Shown: positions 1 to 10,756 of the stretch, in pieces
Layout: each line of letters begins with the position of its first letter
Position numbering within the stretch: position 1 is the first letter of the stretch
Source: Topomyia yanbarensis
Taxonomy: Eukaryota > Arthropoda > Insecta > Diptera > Culicidae
NCBI RefSeq assembly: GCF_030247195.1
Contig: NC_080670.1
Coordinates: forward strand, 45,088,194-45,152,193
DNA: 64,000 nt
Direction of reading: 5' to 3'
Notes under the pieces: model-generated
The model's input: only the letters and a program-made list of their open reading frames with translations
Database searches by the model: none
Told to the model about the DNA's origin: nothing
Program-made: the position numbers and the translations under genes

Positions 1-845
1 TTAAGACGAAATGCTATTAAGAAGCACAACTGGAAATCCCGAATGGCAAAACGCGATCCAAAATCAGCTGGGTATTTCTCCGATGTCATTGATGTCAGGA
101 CCTTCTGAGAAACGAACGTCGCCTCTGACCATGTTCTGGTGGTATGTGGGATTTATACTTGACCAAACTAGAAGGCGAATGCTCACAGCGGTTATATGTC
201 AAAAAGGAGCGATATGGTCGTTGTTCGCGCACATTCAAGCGTCTGTAGAGCTGTCGGATATTTATGACAAGGGAAACTGTTCGGTTCGCGGTGCAGTAAG
301 CACTCGCGGTCACTACTATTAAAGTCAGTGGGTTTATTGAGGAGAAGTAATTATGTGCACATGCACTGAAAGAACTGTACTGTTCTGTAGATAACACAAT
401 GTATTTTACTACGACATGATAGCTTCTAGCTTGTATGATGACTGACTTAACTGTTAATTGTTTGAACTATATATAGGTTGCTACCACTATTAGATGAACA
501 CAACTGTTCTGTTCAGGAAGTAAGAATCTTCTAGAATATAGCTGTAGTATGGGTAACGAAACGCAACAAACTGTTCCGTAACGCCTATCTACTCGATTCA
601 TTATGCTACACCTAACTGTCCTGTACTACAGTGAAGTCTCACTACCTCGTATAAATCTAATTCAAAAGCTGGCGCAAACAGTCGTCCACATCGTACGAAT
701 GAGGGTACAACAAAAATGAGGAAAGCTTTGCCATGAATGACACGTGAAAGCGATCAACAACACGACAAGGAAAAACTTTCATTACTAAAGCAATTAGAGT
801 TATCTAAATCTATCCAGCAACCAACGTCACGTTAAAAGAGAATAT
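1..845. other. Gene-free left flank
   Basis: I see no supported gene here. Short open frames on both strands (for example 11-322 and 95-397) overlap one another and show no domain. The sequence is moderately AT-rich and unlike the neighbouring retroelement relic. It may be old repeat sequence. Confidence 0.4.
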
Positions 846-849
846 GTGT

Positions 850-2010
850 ATTGCCAGCTATAACGTTAATCTCATTCAGCTTCAACATGTTCGAAATTTG
901 GCTCTGGTATGCATACCTCGTACCTCACTAGATCAATTTATCTACAGTAACAGCATGACACATCTTTATGAACAGGATTAAGTTAAGATTAAGGTCCCCG
1001 TCTACAAGGAGGGCGGTGCAATCGACGGAAGACTACATGATTTATCTCCTGATGGCGTTATCCGTAGATTCATGTCGCAAGACGACGAAGTTGTTGCCGA
1101 TAAAGACGTGTTCAGGAATTTGTTCCCCATTTCCTACGCTGTCCGGGTTGTGAGAATGCGGATAGAACACTCCATTCCTTTCTTCGTTACACTGGAATAT
1201 GTAACCAACTGGCACATATAACCAACAAACTGTTACGTTTCAATTCTACGAACAACTATGGAAAACAGTGGTATAAAATCTCTCTTTTGTTGCCCATTTC
1301 TGCTGCATTAACCGCAACCAGGATTCAGTTTCAACGCCTTATTCATTCTTTAATCTGCATCTTGACTGAAGTTTAAAGTAGAGTCTAAAGCCTTCAGCTC
1401 GGAGGCAATATTAATGCATTCACCCACCAAAACATTCATGTGTTTTATATGAGCTCTGTGAAATTAAAAGCAGAAGGTGGCATCTGTTACATTTTCGAGA
1501 AAAAGGTGAATTGTGTAATCTATGAAGTTGAATTTGAATCGAAAATAACTGAATGAACGCGCTGCCTCAAACGAACTAAGGACGAGGCAAACAACTGCAA
1601 TATTCCCTCCAGCGCGGTGGGCATACATTGAATTTTGCCATAACCAAAAAAAAATTTCGACTTCAACGCCGAAAGCAAAAACGCAAGCAGTGGTCCAACC
1701 AGCAACGACAGCTAAACCAGAATCTTATATTGAATCATCAACGATTACATCCAGTACTTTTATAGCAACAAATAGCACCGCCAAACAAGATGCAAATGGT
1801 AGATAAAGATTCATCATACTTTCGTACCCAAGGAAATGAACCGGAACTAAGGCACATCGAAAAATACAGCAGGCACTACGGAAGCATCCCAAGGAGGTCA
1901 AATCTGAGGAAGACATGAAGAAAAAATGGGTTTCCGTACAGGAGAAGCTGAAGCTAGATGTTGTACAGAAACTAATGAGGGGAGCTAAGCGTAATGTGCG
2001 AGCGTAAGGT
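850..2010 (+). mobile_element. Degenerate non-LTR ORF1 relic
   Basis: A reading frame from about 980 to 1203 keeps the order KVPVYKEGG, LHDLSPDG, MSQDDEV, FRNLFP and VVRMRIEHSIP. It aligns by eye with the intact ORF1 at 15900-16814 (KIPVYTEND, LYDLSPRT, MSQYGEV, WRNFFPG, VVRMRVERPIP). Beyond 1203 the frame is interrupted by stops. The zinc-knuckle part is not recognisable, and a Thr/Ser-rich stretch near 1690-1790 may be the decayed C-terminal region. It is an old, inactive copy of the same retroelement family. Confidence 0.6.
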
Positions 2011-2458
2011 TGTGGTGTTATAGTTGAATAAAATAAATATGCCAAAAACTTACTAGTGGGTTATACCCAAGTAACCATAAGCATTAAGCCATTGCACTAT
2101 ATTGGCTATACATTTGCATTAATGTTGCATTGAAACTCCATTGCAGCATCAACAACGCAATAAAGCTTTATATTAGCATCAATAATGCATAACTGCACAT
2201 CCGACATATATCATTATAGCTTGCTCTATATGCGTATATAAAGCTGATATAACGCGTACATGCTTCAAGGATCTTTAAAGCATGTAAGCTTTACAAGTGC
2301 ATTTAATGCCATTATAGAGCAAATAAAAAGCTGATATAATGCTATTGTAATGCTGTGGGTTTATTTGTTATGCAACTCTTCTTGAAGATTATATTCGGTA
2401 TATTTCATTTTAATCGAACATATACAATATAGTCCAGGAAGCAAACGCAGCGCACTTA

Positions 2459-3247
2459 GGGGCCATGCATAAATGACGTAGCATTTTGGGGGGTAGGGAG
2501 GGTATAGCAAATTTGAGACGAAGTGTGACGAGGGGGAGGGTAGGGTCAGAAGTTGTGCGACGTAGCATTATGTTTGATTTTTTTTTGACGGGTGTCAAAA
2601 CCCATTGATTAGAGAAAACAATTTAATGTGCCTCCATTCCCAAGAGCAATAAATTTAAATTCACACAAGTTACTCATGCGGTTTTTCATGAGGAAAATTT
2701 TACGATTCGTAGAATTACAAGCTAGCAAAAAAAAACGAAAAAGTTTTGCATGAGGATTTAAGTTGCTACATTAGTTAGCTAATGTTGCTAACTAGTAGAC
2801 TTAGTTTGGTAGCTGAATTAAATTTTCTCATCGGATTTAACCAAATAAAATTTAATAATTTAGGTGAACGTATATCATTGGTAGCAGCAGGATTGTGAAC
2901 TGAGAGAACTTCTCTACATGCTCTCCTTGACATATAAAATTCAAAACAAAACTATCAACACTATATTTATCAAGAAATGGGGTTATTTTGTACGCAACTT
3001 GCTGTTATAATGATGTTGATAAAAATCGTCAAACATTTTAAAAGGACAAGTATTTAAAGTAATTGAAAAGCATATGTAATTTTTTTTCATCCACGGTCGC
3101 GTTGCTCAGGAGGAGAGGGGGGGGGGGGTAGGAAAATGCTACGTTATTTACGAGGGGGAGGTTAGAATTTCGTGACCAAATGCTACGAGGGGGGAGGGAG
3201 GGGTTAAAAATCGCCGAAAAAAAGCTACGTCATTTGTGTACGGCCCC
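2459..3247. mobile_element. PIF/Harbinger-like MITE, TTA target duplication
   Basis: The left end GGGGCCATGCATAAATGACG is matched by an inverted right end, GCTACGTCATTTGTGTACGG followed by CCCC, and the element is 789 bp long. It is flanked by TTA on both sides (2456-2458 and 3248-3250). A 3-bp TTA target with GGGGCC ends fits the PIF/Harbinger superfamily. The G-rich arms (near 2488-2550 and 3110-3210) repeat the motif GCTACG/CGTAGC. No coding capacity is visible. A reversed, partial copy lies at 8270-8735. Confidence 0.65.
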
Positions 3248-3734
3248 TTACCGTGAAGGACGAGGCAAGGTACCTCAGTTCGAGACTTACTAAAGGTAAT
3301 TTTCGTAAACATTCATATCATGTGAGAACGAAAACCTATTAAGGATATTCATTACAATACATTAGAACAGAGTCAATTACGGTTTTAAACAGAATAATTT
3401 ATTTTAAAAATTTTCCTTTTTTCTCATCATACCGAAAGGAAACATAAGAAATGGTTTTAAAATCATGGCGGACAATGACAACCAACTGAAGCTTTTTATT
3501 AGCATTAGAAGAGCCAATATAAGGCTTTCAAATTTGACATTTGTGCGCTTTTGCTATATAATAGCATTAGTACTGCAGAAACGAGCTGTCAATCTCTGCA
3601 CAGTAATAGCACTATATTTCGCCTTTTCTGGCATAATATGTGACCTGTGATTTCTTAGGTCACAATATCGTCGCTTTGGTCACTGAGCCCAGCTTGTATA
3701 TATTTGAAAATATTGTTATTTTTTTTTTGTCGTA

Positions 3735-3981
3735 TAAATAAATAACAGTGTACGGTCTATCGCGTGTATTTGACGACGCCTGTTCTTTGTTTATACTTTG
3801 AAATTATTGTTCGTAAATGTCTAAGTAGAATTTAAACGTCAAACCATTACTACTCCGTGCTCGCATGTTTGAGTCGCGTTTAAGTTCTGCTTAATAGCCC
3901 AGGTTGGTGTCAAATGTAGGTTTCGTTATTTATTTGTTCAGAGATTTATTTACTTATTTATTTATTTATATATTTATGTGC

Positions 3982-4012
<31 letters not shown>

Positions 4013-5030
4013 TATTTGTTATTTATTTTGCTTGTTTATTTATTATTCATTTTGTTATTATATTCGTTATAATTGTTCATTATAAAAAAAATCAAGGAAA
4101 CAAGTACCGCACGTTTAGCATGTCAATACATTGTACTAAAATTTGAGCATATTTCGTGACACCAACCGAAACGATAAAATTTTTGTAAATGTCAACCGTT
4201 ATCGTCCTGTCATCTCATCATCACCGTCATCAAATGCGGGGTGGGATGCGAGGAGGCGCGGTGGGTATATTTTGGAAAACGGACAGGGCAAGGATAAAAT
4301 CTACCGCGAAAAAGGAATGCGGTCTCTAATAGTTAACCGGCCCGGAGGAGTGAAGACTAGCAGCAGCGAGTCACTAGATACTTGACCGCGCGTTTCCATC
4401 GTAAGAAAAGTCTTGTGATATAAGCTGATCCGTAGGATCTTGTTTTCGCCGTTCAGAACAACCCACGAACGTTAAGGTTCTGTCCGGCCAGTCGAGTGGG
4501 ATAAGTGTGGTTACCGGTTTCTGTGTAGTGTACTAGTACGACGCGAGTGCAAGAACGGTCAGTGATTGGCAATATTTTTACGCCATTGTAGAGGCCAGTA
4601 CCCAAGTACCGGAGGGTAGGCTCTACTAGACCGAAAACGTTGTAAATCCCACTCGACTTAGTGTTAGACACTCGTGTAGAAGATAAAGTGCGCATTGTAC
4701 CACTCTCCGGGCCCAAAAGTGAAACGCAGGCCTCCGCTACAAATAGGCCGAGTTGCTGCTTCTTCAGGAGTCCCCCGTCGCTATCGTCCGTACGTTACTG
4801 CACCACCGTCGAAGCCCGAGCCTCATCCAGCCAGCTGCAAGTCGACCAACGTCATCACGGCCGCAACGGTATCGAAAGAAAAAGGTTTTTTTGCGGAATA
4901 AAAGTGCAAGTAAAATTATTTTGTTTTTTGTAGCCATTCTGGCTTTTGCTTGAAATTTAAAAATTAATAAAATAGTGTATGGTCTATATATACAAGTTGT
5001 GTCGTCCATTTTGTTTATAGTGTAATCCTT
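3735..5030 (+). repeat. Diverged direct-repeat pair, possibly LTR-like
   Basis: 3740-3810 and 4965-5030 share an ordered set of phrases: AATAA, then AGTGTACGGTCTAT or AGTGTATGGTCTAT, then GTCGTC/GACGACG, then TTTGTTTATA. The spacing is about 1.2 kb. They could be the ends of a decayed LTR element or a tandem repeat. The intervening DNA (4140-4930) has short open frames but no recognisable gag or pol motif. Confidence 0.25.
3944..4014. repeat. TTTA microsatellite
   Basis: A run of mostly TTTA/TTAT units with small interruptions, lying inside the 2066-5317 element. The open frame across it is an artefact of the repeat. Confidence 0.85.
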
Positions 5031-5399
5031 TTTGGTACTTGTTTCCGCCGAAAATTAATTACGATTCGCTCAGTGACCATAGTGTGGGAAGAAAAGTCCG
5101 CCCAGTGTGAATTTCTCCAGGAGACAACCGTGAAACGACCCTAATAGCTGGTGAGTACAGTGTGGCCCCACCACCACAAGTAAACGTTACGAAACCGATA
5201 CGTAACAAATATCAGCATTATATAAGTATTTAGGGCTTCACGGCTTTTTAGGACAGCTTTATATGTGGATTTAAAGCAGATATTAGGCTACGTTTTAATG
5301 CTTATTGGTTACTTGGGTATTGCATTGTCTGAAAGTTTGACAAACTTGGTAATTTTTTACAGCGTTTTTTTCCGTGGTGCAATTTGATGTGGGACATTT

Positions 5400-5722
5400 C
5401 GGAAGGTTTCACGACCGTAGTCAACAAATCGAAGAAGCATACAAAGCCAACCGACCGTTAAATTCTAAGCAACTGCTGCGGTGTTAGTGTGGACGAAGTG
5501 ACGATCAAATAAGCAGACTGAATGACCGTTAGGCATTGCTACAAATGCCCCCCACAAAAAAGCTCCGCGCGCAATAGTTAATTGCGCGCGAGGGAAATAC
5601 TACTAGCCTATTGAAAAAAATCTTTATCTTTATTTGTTGTAAGTATATAAAAGGCAATGGCTCCGCATTGAATAGCGTCATATAAACGAACAATATAACA
5701 AAAAATTGGGATAGCACAATCA
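5400..5722 (+). mobile_element. 5'-truncated ORF1-only retroelement copy
   Basis: The frame around 5401-5462 reads EGFTTVVNKSKK and then stops. It corresponds to DGFTLINNKCKK near the end of the ORF1 at 15900-16814. It is followed directly by a 3' UTR shared with that copy: a C-rich stretch, a CGCGCGCAA palindrome-like segment (about 5566-5590), TTTATCTTTATTTG, GTATATAAAAG, GGCTCCG, ATATAAACGAA, and an A-rich end near 5704. No ORF2 (endonuclease/RT) lies between ORF1 and the 3' UTR in either copy. Confidence 0.6.
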
Positions 5723-5734
5723 ACCATAAGGATT

Positions 5735-6055
5735 AAGAATAAGTGGCCAGATGGCAATAACAGAATCCCGTTCGAACATCTAAAAGTCGGGAGTGACAAG
5801 CAGGACGAAGCAATCCACTGCATCCTCAATATCGCATAACAATCCTCAATATCGCCTATGAATACCCTGTTCTGTTTAAAAGACTGCGCCCGTTGGCTGA
5901 ATCGGGTGACGGTGAATACCAAAACAGACGATTTACGATGGACCAGACGTTTACTCTGCGATATATCTTGGATAAATTTCGAAAATACAACAAGCGGACT
6001 CACCATCCGATTGTGAATTTCCAGGCAGCGTACGATTAATTGAAACGAAACGAAA
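5735..6055 (+). mobile_element. RTE-like LINE reverse transcriptase fragment
   Basis: Broken frames encode LINE RT segments in order: IPFEHLKVGS, FKRLRPLAES, TMDQTFTLRYILDKFRKYN, NFQAAYD and LKRNE. The same block order occurs in the larger RTE-like copy at 27180-29672 (MDQ/TDQMFSLRIILDEFRKY). There are frameshifts near 5850 and a stop after AAYD. It is a dead fragment lying directly downstream of the ORF1-only copy. Confidence 0.65.
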
Positions 6056-6712
6056 AGGGCAGATAACGATGGTTAAAAAAGAATAATCAGAGAGATATCT
6101 CACATTAAATAGGTTGAAACCAAGCGATGGGATTTCAAATTTGTTGTTCCATATAACGCTCGAAGGTGCGATACGGATTTGTTGTGCAAAGGAACGGAAC
6201 TAATATCACGATATCTCACAATTACTGGCATAAAAAATATTTTGAAAACTTGTATTCTTACTGTAGAACTAACAAGAATGGTTCCTGAACGAACAACATG
6301 AGCGACGTTAGAACCCTCGACTAGACTGAACAATTCTATAGATATTGTCAAATACAAATTTTGGAGCTTTACAAGGACAATGTGGACTAAAAAAATACTT
6401 TTCATCCATTGTGTAATGTAATTTTAAGAAATTTTTCAGCATTGCTAATTTTTAGGTTACAAGTAGGCCTTAACAGTGCGGCTTGAATAAGTCGGTTGGA
6501 CTGCTATTTTAAAATACTTTTTACTGCTGTTGTGTTTTGAAAATGCTGCCTACTAGTAAGAAGCATTTGTAGAGTACTAAATATCAATTCATTAATGAAT
6601 ATAACTTTAACTTGGAATTGAGTTTGGGCACACAATCCCTGAATGGGGTGAAAAACACTATTGAGTTCTGCAAGATGACGACACGAATGAACTCTTGCTG
6701 AATGAAGTTCAC
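6056..6712. other. Gene-free AT-rich stretch
   Basis: No supported coding sequence, RNA gene or clear repeat structure is seen. The minus-strand open frames here show no domain. Confidence 0.4.
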
Positions 6713-6837
6713 GTTTGACAATTCTCGGTGGTTTGTTTACTTTGTCAGTTGCGTGAGTTCGAGTGCAACGGGTGCTCATCTGTCACATTCGAACTCACGT
6801 AACTCCTATGTAAACAAACCACCGAGAATTGTCAAAC
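6713..6837. repeat. Foldback MITE with 28-bp perfect arms
   Basis: 6713-6740 and 6810-6837 are perfect inverted repeats (arm begins GTTTGACAATTCTCGGTGG). A second nested inverted pair lies at 6748-6765 and 6786-6803 with two mismatches. The whole 125-bp unit would therefore fold into one long hairpin. No coding capacity is visible. Confidence 0.85.
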
Positions 6838-8269
6838 GAAGTTCATCATTTTGTGGGGTTATGCCGGTTGGTGTAAAACCTAATTTGTAATACTTTTGTT
6901 TCTTTGTTGAGTGCAGAGCAAATCTACGGATTTAATGTCGCGAGAATCTGGCATCGCTGGTACCTACCCAATCAGTTTACCGGTAACTACCGAACGAGGT
7001 AAACTGCATAAAATTTGCGTGAGTGATTCATCTTGTAGATGAATAGTGTTAAGATTGGGTGTGATACTGTACTACGCATTATAAATAAGTGACATGTGTT
7101 TTCATAGTAAATTATCAACCCAAATTTTTAAAAAAAAAGCTCATACAATACATCATCATAATAGTTATTTAGTCCCTGCAACCGGTATCTGAATGCGGAA
7201 ATTGTAAACTGTTCGTTGACAGGAACGACCTTGAACACAGAATGAAACTAGTCGCCATATTAAGTGCCGCTATAGTAATAACTAACAATTTGCCCATCAA
7301 ACGAGCACTTAACAAAAACTAAAAAGTACCGTGATTCCGCTTCAATGGACATTCATGTATAGAACCGCGTTAGCTATTGTTCACACGATGCGTAAACATT
7401 TTTTTTGATTTTCGTGTTTGGTGAAACATAACAGTGATTAAGCGATGGCAAAGTCATGGCGTGCAATGTGAATTTTTAACCACATTTTTAGTTGTTTTGA
7501 TTTCCTGATCGAATCTGGATCATGTGTATACCGTTTATTTATAAGTTTTATATACACTGCTTACATAGAAACAACAAACTATTGTGGAAAAAAATACATA
7601 CAATCGAAAGTAGGATGGGAGATCATGCCACGAGAAGAAACAAATCAAAATCTTAGAGAACAGACATTCATGTTAGAGCAATTAATTGTGTAAACATTTT
7701 AACGAACATCCGTTAAAACACTAGCGCCACCATACTAGCACATCTCAACTATAAGTATAAATATGTCGCCATTGAAATCTATGTTAATTTAGTTAAACTC
7801 AGTAGCGAACCTAGCGGTGAGATCCCAAATGTGAATAGAACGTTAATTTTTAACATAATTTTTACGTTCGCGGTGGACGTCTGTTCTCTGTGCTAAAATG
7901 GTAGTACAAACTAGTTTTTGCGTGTTTCTATTCTATTCTATTCTAACCCTTACATAGCCAGTATTGAAAAGCATCCTGGAAAACACTGCAGTTATTCTTT
8001 AGTGTTTTTCTTGTCAATATCAATATTTGAATCACGATATAATATGTTGCAAATATTAGAACGGCCAGACCTACTGAGGTGCATTTGAAGATGTTTCAAA
8101 ATTATACGATAATTAATTTATCTGTTTAATGAATAATTTAATTAACGAATCGTTTTGAATCTTGAATGAGGAAGAAACGAGGACAACCGTGCCGACCGTT
8201 TCAGTTTATGGGGGATTAGGATATAGCGTATATTATACGTTTAACTAAATTACTAAATTTTGTTTGGTT
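6838..8269. other. Gene-free stretch
   Basis: No gene is supported. A short TTCTA run lies near 7925-7945. The phrase TGGACGTCTGTTCTCTGTGC near 7873 recurs near 42163. Confidence 0.4.
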
Positions 8270-8735
8270 AAAGTCAAAGGGAAATTTTTAATCAGCTACC
8301 AAACTAAGTCTACTAGTTAGCAAGATTAGCTAACTAATGTAGCAAGTGATATCCGCATACAAAACCTCCCTTTCTTTCGGGACATCACGTTGAATAGGGG
8401 TTTTGCTCAGGAACACAAATTGTGTCTCCGTTTTTTGGAGCTAGCTTAGTCCTGTCACTACGTTAGTGTCGGATTCTGATGAGACAAAGTCGAAACGCCA
8501 AATTTCATAACTAATTTAGTTTTTAGTTGTGTGAATTTAAATTTATTTCTCTTATGAATGGAGGGACATTAAATTGTTTTCTCTAATCAATGGGTTTTGA
8601 AGGCCATCAAAAACAATGAAGCTTAATGCTGCGTCGCACAACTTCTGACCGTACCCTCCCCCTCGTCGCACTTCGTCACAAATTTGGTTTATCCCCCCTA
8701 CCCCCCAAAATGCTACGTCATTTATGCATGGCCCC
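8270..8735 (-). mobile_element. Partial reversed copy of the Harbinger-like MITE
   Basis: The right end GCTACGTCATTTATGCATGG then CCCC (to 8735) is the inverted left end of the 2459 element. Internal blocks match in reverse, including ATTAAATTGTTTTCTCTAATC (about 8570) and CTACCAAACTAAGTCTACTA (about 8297). The block around 8420-8530 is shared instead with the repeat at 63538-63722, so the copy is a mosaic. The left TIR is missing. Confidence 0.55.
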
Positions 8736-9079
8736 TTGACACTTTTATATTTATCGGCTCACATGTTTGTGGAACTCTGTTGAGAGTTAAACAGAATGCT
8801 CCATCTGTGACGCAGGGTCATTAGCATATTTCCACTCTATTTCGGATATTGTCCTACTCATTTGAATCCGTCGATTAAAGCAGTGTCTGCCATCTTTGTT
8901 CAATGCATTGGCTCAAATGGTAATGCGATTCGAGTTTTCGTTGCGCTCAAACTGAGTTATTGCACCATTCTCTAGCCGTTTTTGGTATTATATTGGTGCT
9001 TAGTAACGAAGCGAAGATGCTTCGTACGCATTCCATCGGTTATAGGCCGCGTAACTAATGAAACAGTGCAGCACACTCC
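8736..9079. other. Gene-free spacer
   Basis: No feature could be recognised between the Harbinger-like copy and the TTAA MITE. Confidence 0.4.
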
Positions 9080-9203
9080 TTAACCTTCCGGCAGTCGCGC
9101 TAGTGCACTGAGTGCACGCTGCTCTGAAAATCTAGTGAAATCGTCTTAGAACAGCTGCGGTTGCTCGTTCAGTGAGCCATTTGCGCGACTTCCGGAGGGT
9201 TAA
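9080..9203 (-). mobile_element. TTAA-flanked 124-bp MITE, copy A (piggyBac-type)
   Basis: It begins TTAACCTTCCGGCAGTCGCG and ends, inverted, CGCGACTTCCGGAGGGTTAA. It is 124 bp counting both TTAA copies. A second copy of exactly the same length in opposite orientation lies at 28955-29078. TTAA targets with CCC-type ends fit a piggyBac-derived non-autonomous element. No coding capacity is visible. Confidence 0.75.
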
Positions 9204-9344
9204 TGGGGTCAAAATAGGCACTTCAGCCTACCCCTTTAAAACCACGCGCAATATTTGCCTTTCGTTTGCTCCTATCAGCTCACATTCGCACGCAGTAAAG
9301 TTATATAGTAGGCTGAGTGTACCTTGATTTCTTTGCATGTGGTT

Positions 9345-9753
9345 TTTGCAGGTAACCCGAAACATTCGATGAGGTTTACCAAGTTTTGTACAGTAATTTT
9401 GTCAATATTTTACCAAACTGATTTGAGCTCATCCACAGTGGCATACTTCCCTTTCTCATAAATCCTGTAAACCATGCTTCGCGACAGATTTTCAACAGGA
9501 TTCAAATCAGGACAGCGAGCTGGCCAATCGACTAGATCTATTGTACGGGTTTTTTGATTCACATCTTGGTTCCTTCTTTGGTGTGAATTTTTGCATTGCC
9601 CTGCTGAAACCTAAATTTTTTCCGTCGTATTCTGTGCTTAAAAGGTATCCGACATGTTTCTGGCACCTGGATCCTTACTATTCTTTTTAAATTACGTGAA
9701 TGCAAGGTTGATGTTTCCCGCAGCCGAATTTCGGTGAGAAAATTATTGGCCAC
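9345..9753 (-). pseudogene. Tc1/mariner-type transposase remnant
   Basis: The minus strand encodes the C-terminal half of a Tc1-like DDE transposase. The block around the second catalytic Asp reads FQQGNAKIHTKEGTKM, where the family usually has QQDNA, so the catalytic Asp appears replaced by Gly. A frameshift and stops follow (about 9540-9560). The frame then resumes as VDWPARCPDLNPVENL, the block holding the third acidic residue, and ends in YATVDELKSVW before a stop near 9412. The N-terminal DNA-binding region is not recognisable. It is an inactive relic. Confidence 0.8.
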
Positions 9754-9883
9754 TATTATTGACTTATTTAAACCCTTTAACGACCACGGCTTTTAAATAG
9801 GTTTACATGAAAGTAATAATAAAAAAATAATTAGTTGTCGTTTTTTGTTTAAGGTCTCGCCATGAAAATTCATTTCATTGTTC

Positions 9884-10078
9884 AGGTGTCTTTGTAGGAG
9901 CAGACATAGCGTAGTTGGTAAATCGATTGCCTTGAATGCAGATTGAATTGAATCACCTGAGTTCGATTCCCAACCCCGCACATAGAATTACTTCTAAACG
10001 ATTTTTCTAGCCCGAAAGGGGCGAATGACCCTAAAGTTAAAATTTCAATGATCAAAATAAAGAAAGGTGTCTTTGTAG
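9884..10078 (+). mobile_element. tRNA-derived SINE with 14-bp target duplications
   Basis: The element (9898-10064) has a pol III A-box-like TAGCGTAGTTGGTAAA and a B-box-like GAGTTCGATTCC, followed by a tRNA-unrelated body and an AATCAAAATAAAG tail. It is flanked by perfect 14-bp direct repeats AGGTGTCTTTGTAG (9884-9897 and 10065-10078). The long exact duplication and A-rich 3' end show LINE-driven retroposition and suggest a fairly recent insertion. A related truncated copy lies at 39130-39262 on the minus strand. Confidence 0.85.
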
Positions 10079-10680
10079 CACCTCCGAGAGCATTCAATGC
10101 GTTGCATAAATCCTTTCACTTCTGTTCTTGGAATTATTCTCCCCGCAGCGACTGGAACCAGTTATTAGCAAAGTCCAAATTGACCAAATATTTTTTTCTG
10201 ATCCATAGTTATATTTTTGAGTCTATAATCACAGATAACAGACATATAAGCTAGCACAAACTTATCCGAAAAACCTGTGTAAGCATTTAAATGGAAATAC
10301 GTTGAAAATCACCATCGAATGCATGAAACACACTCCAGAAACGAAGAGACGGTCATGGCGAACGACGGTTCGCTTCCAACGAAGATCGTCATCGCTCAAA
10401 CGAATGAGTGTTTTGCAGAACTTCCAAAATTCTATTTTTTGGACGGGATATTTTGGAAAACGGTTGGAAAAGTGTGTTGAGAAATAGAAAAAAAAATCCA
10501 AAAAACAGTGCTTTTCCATCTTTTTCTGAGGACTTACTGAACGACCCTCGTATATACCAAATTATTCACTACGCTGCAGTAGGTGCCATTAAAATGAAAT
10601 ATTTATGGCCGAGTTGCACTTTTTCAATTAACTATTGTCCCCTCCTATATCAAATCACTTTTAGCATACTAGTTAGCCAA
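10079..10680. other. Upstream region of yellow gene 1
   Basis: No gene is supported. Overlapping short frames on both strands (10262-10519, 10302-10487 and 10408-10713) have no domain. The proximal part may hold regulatory DNA for the gene starting at 10757. Confidence 0.35.
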
Positions 10681-10688
10681 TATAAAAA
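10681..10688 (+). promoter_or_regulatory. Possible TATA box of yellow gene 1
   Basis: TATAAAAA lies 76 bp before the start codon at 10757. A start site about 30 bp downstream would leave a 5' UTR of about 45 nt. This is inference from the motif and spacing only. Confidence 0.4.
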
Positions 10689-10756
10689 CAATAAGAAGAC
10701 AATGTTGTTCTAGATTAATATGTATCTTCCTAATTGAAAATTTAGCAACAATCATC

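Larger units (their letters stand above)
2066..5317. mobile_element. Composite TIR element with TA target duplication
   Basis: The left end CCCAAGTAACCATAAGCATT (2066-2085) is matched in inverted orientation by a right end finishing at 5317, which differs by one inserted A in the arm. Both ends are flanked by TA, as expected for Tc1/mariner-type insertion. The subterminal regions (2085-2360 and about 5205-5300) share AT-rich phrases such as GCATTATA. The interior holds a nested element at 2459-3247 and a TTTA microsatellite. No transposase frame is seen. It is either a large non-autonomous element or two ends that enclose later insertions. Confidence 0.5.

Noticed and set aside
3904..4146. 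80-codon hydrophobic frame rich in Leu/Ile/Phe
   Set aside because: It is produced by the TTTA repeat; there is no signal or homologue pattern.
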